DNA of 64,000 nucleotides from Diphasiastrum complanatum (lineage: Eukaryota > Streptophyta > Lycopodiopsida > Lycopodiales > Lycopodiaceae), in assembly GCA_029204225.1 (NCBI GenBank), contig CM055094.1, forward strand, positions 22,504,657 to 22,568,656, in the 5' to 3' direction. How positions within the stretch are numbered: the stretch's first letter is position 1; the number at the start of each line of letters is the position of its first letter. Position numbers and translations under genes: made by a program. Positions 58,050-64,000 of this stretch are shown piece by piece. Under the pieces are notes generated by a model that saw only the letters and a program-made list of their open reading frames with translations, was not told where the DNA came from and ran no database searches.

Positions 58050-58984
58050 TGTAAACCTGACTTAGGTGCACCAAGATGCCCTGTAAGACTCTAAGGAGTG
58101 ACACTCCTCCCTAAAGGTCCCAGAGCGAGTTAGGAAGTCAAGGACTGAGCCTCTGACCTGTGGTGAGCCAGCCAAGTAGTCACAAGTCATAAGCTAGCTC
58201 TGGAGCTCGAGTCATGGCCTAGTTAGGACACACGTTGATTCTGCCACCGACACGGCTCCTGGGACCCGTGTCCGGGAGCCCAATTGATTTTGCCAGCCTG
58301 CCAAGCTTAATCAACAAAATAAAAACTAAGTCTAGAAAAGCGTGCTTTACTAGAAAGCACTATATTCCAGGACAAAGGGGGCGCACCAAATCACACCAGA
58401 ACTATAGGGGGAGTCCGACAAACATAAACTTGGGCAGCTCAACCAACGCTAGGAATCCAGTCGCCAGGTCTCAACTCCCTCTACCAGCGCAAGCCATGCA
58501 CAATGCCTAGCACGTGTTGGTGGCCCCGAGACTAGTCAGTCTATGTATGAATGTAACCTCTTCCAAATTTAATAAAGTTGATCCTTGGGGATGATTACCA
58601 TTTTGGTTTCACCTCCGAGACTGGTCCAAGTGGAAGGACTCTTACTACAACCTTTTTGCGTCACTGGCGCCTAAGGGTCCACATCACCGACGTGTGGCTC
58701 GTCGCTATGCCATTTGGTCAGTTTGGCGACCACTATGCCTTCAGTCTCACTATGCCTTGGGTCTCATGTGTGACTTTTCTTTGCCTTTGGTTACCTTTTG
58801 GGGATGAATTCTAAGTTGGCTTTTGGGTTGGTTGGGATTACAGTTTTTTCAAGTCTGAATAGTAAAGCTTGTTACGTTTTCTAAGTTGGCTTTCACGTAA
58901 GTGCATGATGGATGAATGTTAGACTTAAGCGCGTGTTGGAAAAATCACTCAAATCCCAACGCCCTTTGAGGCATCGACGCAACA
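58050..58984 (+). mobile_element. Putative LTR, family F
   Basis: More GC-rich than its surroundings. Starts about TGTAAACCTGAC where the LINE ends, and ends GACGCAACA before TGTGATATCAGAAC, a diverged primer-binding site. Contains AATAAA near 58570. No second copy is seen in the window, so the left border is inferred. Confidence 0.5.
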
Positions 58985-59305
58985 TGTGATATCAGAACTG
59001 ACTAGCTAGTCAACTATGCAAGTCTCACAAGGATGGCCACTTTTAGGGATTTGTCAGGACAACCATTGTGCAAGGTGGTGTCCAATAGTGTAAGCACAGG
59101 TGCGTCCACGGTCGGGGTGGTCGGCAGAATGGGGGACTTGATGAGGCAAGGTCTTGCCATTAGGTTGGTGAAAGCACGGTTCGTGCCTTGTGGGGTGTGT
59201 GGCGACATATTCGAACTATACGGGTTAACCATTGATACAGAGATGCTGCGCGAATTCGAGTGTAAAGCACAGGTGGTTAGCTGCCGGTGCGAAATAGCTG
59301 CCGTG
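58985..59305 (+). other. Leader and possible gag start after LTR-F
   Basis: The frame from 59033 starts MATFRDLSGQPLCKVVSNSV and is open to 59542, but from 59306 it runs through LTR-B sequence. The first 90 codons are Val/Gly-rich and match no gag I know. Perhaps an N-terminal gag piece of the LTR-F element. Confidence 0.4.
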
Positions 59306-59566
59306 TTGGATTATTCTCCTTCTTACCAATCGACTAATCGATTTCAATATTCATCTATTATTTATCCAGTTTTGCAGATTTTCCCATGTGTTTACATAGT
59401 CTGCAGAATAACAAGTGTTTTTACACAATCTGCAGAATTACACGGAGTATACGACAGTCTCTTTTTTCGCCTGTTAGGAACTCCGTTGAAAAATGCAGCT
59501 TCTCCTTTTTTGCATTTTTCACCTAACAGAAATCTCGTGTAAACAGTATGATGGAAATAATCAACT
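59306..59566 (+). mobile_element. LTR-B fragment, copy 4 (plus orientation)
   Basis: Starts TGTTGGATTATTCTCC like the minus-strand LTR-B copies, and includes GTCTGCAGAATAACAAGTG / CAATCTGCAGAATTACAC, an internal near-repeat. It stops at about 59566, where copia RT-linker coding begins. The junction looks like a deletion between an LTR and the pol region. Confidence 0.5.
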
Positions 59567-61248
59567 TTTTGTATTACCCAGAAGATCTTTAAGAGCCACC
59601 AGACCACCTAACTGGTATATCGACGAGTCTGCAGCTTATCTTGTTCAGGAACCGACGTCTGTTCAAGAGGCACTCAACCAGCCTGATTCAGATCTCTAGA
59701 AAGAAGCTATGGATAAAGAGTATTAATCTCTTATCAAGAACCAGACCTGGACGATTGTCGAATTACCTGCCAGCAAAAATGTAGTTGATTGCAAATGGAT
59801 TTTCAAAGTCAAGTACAATGCAGATGAAAGCATCAACAGAAGAAAGGCATGTCTTGTAGCCAGAGGATTTTCTCAGGTATACAATGTCGATTACACTGAG
59901 ACCTTAAAACCAGTAGTCAAGCATTCTTCTATTTGACTTTTGCTATCATTTGCCACTAGAGCAGATTTGGAAATACATCAAATGGATGATAGACAACATA
60001 TCTCAATGGAGTTATCGAAGAAGACATTTACATGGTGCAACCCAAAGGCTATATTATCGAGGGTAAACACAATCATGCTTGTAAATTCCATAAGGCACTT
60101 TATGGCTTGAAGCAATCTGCTCGAGCATGGTTCAAAGAATCAGTACTTTTTCTATTGATCACGACTACACACCTAGCTCTTTAGATTCAAACGTTTACTT
60201 GAAAGCAGTGCATCATCTTTTATCATTATCACTTTGTCCGTGGATGATACCTTGCCTTTTAGCAATAGTACTGATTTGATAAAAGAAGCCAAGACAATGC
60301 TATCTTCCGAATTCGACATGACCAATCTAGGCAAAGCTCATTTCTACCTTGGTATACAAATCCACAGAGATAGAAAACAGAAGTTGATCTACATAACACG
60401 ACAGAGGTACATCTACAACATGTTAGTCAGATATAATCTGATGAATTGCAAGTTAGCTCTCTCACCAATGGAACCAGAACTCAAATTGTCAAAGGACCAG
60501 TGTCCCCAAACAATTCATGAAGCAGCAGATGCATGAGTATCCTGACCATTCTATTATAGGATCTCTTATGTACGCCATGATCTATTCCAGGCCAGACATA
60601 ACTTTTGCAATCAGCTCTCTCAGTCAGTATATGACTAATCCTGGTATAACACATTGGAAGGCTCTTATTAGAGTCATGAGGTATCTTCGAGCTACTATGG
60701 ACTTTTGCATTTGGTATGGAGCAATCGGCAACAACAAACTCAATTTACTCAGTGGTTACACAGATGCAAGTTGGGCAGGAGATGTAGACACTCGTAAATC
60801 TACTTCCAGATTTACATTCTTCCTCAACAATGGTCTAGTTTCCTAGAACAGTCGCAAGCAATCTTCAATAGCTCTATCTTCCACTGAATCAGAGTATATC
60901 ACAGCCTCTCAAGCTACAAAGGAAGCAATTTGGTTGAGAAACTTACTCTCAGATATTGGTTTGAATCAATATGCTCCGACGACATTATTTTGTAATAATC
61001 AAAGTGCCATCACTTTATCAGCCAACCCTAGATTTCATTCCAAGAGTAAGCACATTGAACTGAAGTATCATTTTGTCAGAAACAAAGTTCTCAACGAAGA
61101 GGTCAGATTGCAGTACTGTAGAACGCAAGATATGATAGCATATGTTTTTACTAAAGCATTAAGTTTGGAGTCACACAGAAGATTCTGTGTAGAACTAAGT
61201 TTGAAGGTCAAGGCATTTTGTCGTACTATACCAACAAGGTTAATATAG
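59567..61248 (+). pseudogene. copia RT and RNase H
   Basis: Plus strand: linker LPRRSLRATRPPNWYIDE; RT with NVVDCKWIFKVKYNADES, INRRKACLVARGFSQVYNVD, a damaged QMDD stretch near 59985, ALYGLKQSARAW-type sequence, LSVDDTLPFSN (VDD, from 60228), FDMTNLGKAHFYLGIQIHRD, then RNase H with YAMIYSRPDITFAISSLSQY, HWKALIRVMRYLRATMDFCI, YTDASWAGDVDTRKSTS, WLRNLLSDIGLNQYAP and NPRFHSKSKHIELKYHFVRN. About five stops or frameshifts. The RNase H strongly resembles that at 12.87-13.86 kb, so this element and the LTR-B elements are one family. Confidence 0.85.
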
Positions 61249-62720
61249 ATTTTGTAGTAAATAATGTCGAACCCTCAGAGGATAGCGTTTGAAAGTTAAG
61301 TATTTGGTACAATTATGAGTTGTTTCGAGTGAAGTGGATTCGAGAGTTATTTTGGTTGTCAACAGACATTTGAAAGTAACCAGTATTACTTGTGTTGGGG
61401 GTGTGTAGTATTAATAATTCCAGAACAACAGTCTTGCCTCTATCAAATCGAATGAAATGCATTCTACAGGTGGAATGTTATCAGAGTAGTACAACAGCAC
61501 TACACTCCGACTGATTAATGTGTCAAAAGAGAGTCGAGAAATGTTCAATGTATTCATGTTTGTGTAGACAATTAGTTAATCATATTCGCGAACTGTTCAT
61601 TTCTAGACAGAAGTCCTCAACAACTTAAGTCCAAGGTTATGGTTAAAGAGCACAAATAGTTTTAGAGTACATTAGAAACTTATGTTAGTTACAAGCAAGA
61701 ACACAGATCAAAGACTCAATTTCTCATACAGACATCTCAGATGTATACATACAGTTCTATCAATGATTGTGCGAGACTGTACCAAATGTAGACTTTATTC
61801 GAGTGTCGAAAAGAATGTGTTCATGATAGACGAATAAGATGATTTTAAGACAGTTCTTTAGAGCATATTTACAGACATAGAGCAAATGATTGTAATGCAT
61901 TAGAGAGTCTGTCTGACCAGAGAGTAATTCATGTAATGCAGTAGAGATTTCTACTAGACTCAGGATCACTCACACTCAACAGTGTGGAGAACAGAGAGAA
62001 GAGAGAATAATCCTCAACACTCTATCCACTTCTTCAACCTCTCACAAACACATAAACTCTTCCTCTCTCAATGATTGAGACTGAAGCGTGTGATCAGTAT
62101 ATGTTCTATGGACCTAACAAACCCACCTCTAAAACTACAGATGCGTCACTCCCATGGAAAGTTAAGAGTTGAAATTACTCTAGTTAATATGTTGATTCAT
62201 ATTTAGTTGTTTCACATAGATGACCTAGTAAAGGCTTATCCAAGGCAGTGTTTCCCTTCTAGAGGTCTCGCCCTTAAATACAAGGCAAGTCTTTAGGAGA
62301 TATATTCTCAAAAAATGACTTAGGCCTCTTCATGATTTATATTTATCCAGCTCATACATTTATTTTCGAGTATATTATGCTATATTTAGGTTGATATTCA
62401 ATATTTAACAATTTCGTGGCATCACATATCCCCTTTCTCAAATGTGAAACATCCTCGTGAACATATAATCTTTATTTCGAGGATCATTCGCGAATCACTC
62501 TGTTCTTCAAATATTCATTTAGGTGAAAAGATATTTCTTCATATGTTTCTTCCTTTAGATATTTCTTCTGCTTTAGAGAATACATGACTTGCTGCTTCTT
62601 GAATTAAATAGGTTGATTTGAGTTGATCTTTGAATTATTGATGAGAAAAGATTTCAAACTTCAAAACATCTTCAAAACTTCAAAGATTAGGATTCAGCAT
62701 CACAGACTTCAATAGACAAC
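61249..62720. other. Unassigned, probably decayed LTR and flank
   Basis: After the RNase H end come about 140 bp without features, then TGTTGGGGGTGTGTAG near 61393, a possible LTR start. TTCGCGAA-type words occur near 61590 and 62490. No coding domain. Ends where the gypsy LTR begins. Confidence 0.35.
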
Positions 62721-63437
62721 TGTTGGAGGGTTTGCGGATCCCAAGGCAACTCTAACCCTAGTTAATAAGTGAGAGGGATTTGGCACCCTATGTGTGTAAG
62801 TCCAACCCGATGATCACATAGTTATTTGATTAGTTACAAGTCAATAAAAGGACTTTAGGCCTTTTTGTGGGACTTTTAATGTCGCAGGGCCTAAATGTCA
62901 AGTTAGTGAATGAAGTTGGGTTTCCCTCCAATTTGGATGGTTCCCACACTTTTTTAAATTTGAATAAAAAGAGAGGCAAGAATGGACCAATAGGATTCAG
63001 AGGCCAAGGTCCTCCTCTCTACTATAAAAAGGGACCAACTCGAGTTTCTACACATGTTCATTTCCTCATTTCCATAAAGCAAATTGGTTCTCTTGTGAAA
63101 TGGATTGATGAATGTCCTTTCTCTCTATCACTTTTACTCCAGCTCTCATGCTTTCTTTGGATTTTGCTGATTGTTGGATCTGATTGTTATTGGGATTGCA
63201 TGTTATTATACTTTTTATGAGAGAGAAAGAGTAAGCTATATTGTTGTGGATCGTAGTGTTAATGGTTAGGGTTAGTGGATGTTAGAGTTAGATGTGGATC
63301 CTCCATTCATGTTGAAATTTGAACTATATTATCGCTCTCATGGGAATGAACCTACGCATGACAACTAACTTCGTCTCTTTGATGCTAGATTGACTAGATC
63401 TTGGTTTCAGGTTAGGCAAGGAAAGAAACCCACTACA
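62721..63437 (+). mobile_element. Ty3/gypsy 5' LTR
   Basis: Starts TGTTGGAGGGTTTGC, ends CCCACTACA, 717 bp. It has a clear TATA box ACTATAAAAAGGG at 63021 followed about 40 bp later by a plausible start region. Directly behind it is a tRNA-Asp-type primer site, as in Athila/Tat-lineage gypsy elements. The other LTR is outside the window. Confidence 0.75.
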
Positions 63438-63441
63438 ATTT

Positions 63442-63459
63442 TGGCACCGTTGCCAGGGA
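63442..63459 (+). promoter_or_regulatory. Primer-binding site, tRNA-Asp type
   Basis: TGGCACCGTTGCCAGGGA, two changes from TGGCGCCGTTGCCGGGGA, the site used by many plant gypsy elements (complement of the tRNA-Asp 3' end). Confidence 0.75.
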
Positions 63460-64000
63460 GCTACGCCAATTTTTCAGATTGCAGCATGTTTTTTGGATGG
63501 TTAGCTTTCATTAGGCATCTTGTCGTGGCATGAATAGTGTTAAATTTGCATTTAGGATTAGTTTGGGATTGATTTTGCTTGATTTGAGTGAATCTTCTTG
63601 TTTGAAATCTAATTTGATTGTAAAACAGAAAAAGCTATTTAGATACCAATCTTAAGATCCATTTGGATCTGATATATTAGAGAAAACAACAAAAATCAGC
63701 AAATCTGCCAAATTTTGGTCAAAAAGAGGTAAAAAGCGTCATTGGAGCTTATAACTTTTTACCCTCTTTCAAGAAACCTTTGCCGAGTTGCAGATGCCTT
63801 TGGTTTTGTTCACTCAAAGATTAATTCCCAACATATTTTCTTAAACATCAGAAAAACCATTAAAAAACACCAAAAAATCACCAAAATCCTAAAAATACAG
63901 AAAAAGAACCTTTGCCCGATTCACTGTGCATAGGTGTGATTCAGATCTATCTACTGCCAGGTCGACGAAGAATAATACCAAAAAGAGAAAGATTTTCAGA
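63460..64000 (+). other. Gypsy element leader, runs off the window
   Basis: Untranslated-looking sequence after the primer-binding site. No gag frame begins within the window; the 63-codon ORF at 63742-63933 has no family motif. Confidence 0.5.

Overview
This window looks like nuclear DNA of a land plant with a repeat-rich genome. It is AT-rich, holds one multi-exon protein gene with GT-AG introns and a plant-only domain arrangement (three RRMs plus a SPOC domain), and is otherwise almost entirely transposon-derived: many Ty1/copia pieces (UBN2-type gag, integrase, reverse transcriptase, RNase H, and primer-binding sites of the tRNA-iMet type), one Ty3/gypsy LTR, one L1-type LINE and one hAT DNA transposon. 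I cannot name the species from sequence alone.

Layout. 1-20 kb is a thicket of decayed copia elements on both strands. At least four LTR families recur (called A, B, C and D here), with nesting, internal deletions and an LTR-B solo copy splitting the reverse transcriptase of an element whose own LTR is also B. 20-31.5 kb is poorer in recognisable content: a gypsy RNase H relic, long microsatellites, several short tandem duplications and a gag-only LTR element at 21.9-24.9 kb. 31.88-38.31 kb (minus strand) is the only convincing host gene, an RRM-SPOC protein of the FPA-like family, whose six coding exons I could join in frame. Its upstream side has G-box/ACGT elements, a CT-rich patch, telo-box-like motifs and short upstream ORFs.

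38.98-42.88 kb is a 3.9-kb hAT-type element with a perfect 8-bp target duplication (GTTATAAC) and no visible transposase. 43.09-58.05 kb is one minus-strand LINE cut into pieces by later insertions: an LTR fragment near its 3' end, a 4.8-kb copia element at 46.3-51.1 kb, and at 52.1-56.5 kb a tandem array LTR-gag-LTR-gag-LTR whose gag copies encode identical proteins. 58.05-64 kb returns to LTR elements: a copia-like LTR, an LTR-B fragment fused to a copia RT/RNase H, and a gypsy 5' LTR with a tRNA-Asp-type primer-binding site running off the window end.

How the parts relate. No operon-like cooperation exists. The coherent stories are (1) the RRM-SPOC gene, predicted to act in nuclear RNA processing or 3'-end choice; (2) the non-autonomous elements (gag-only array, gag-only 22-24.9 kb element, non-coding LTR-A element, hAT without transposase), which must have used proteins supplied elsewhere; and (3) recurrent LTRs with internal sequence on both sides, pointing to repeated recombination between LTRs.
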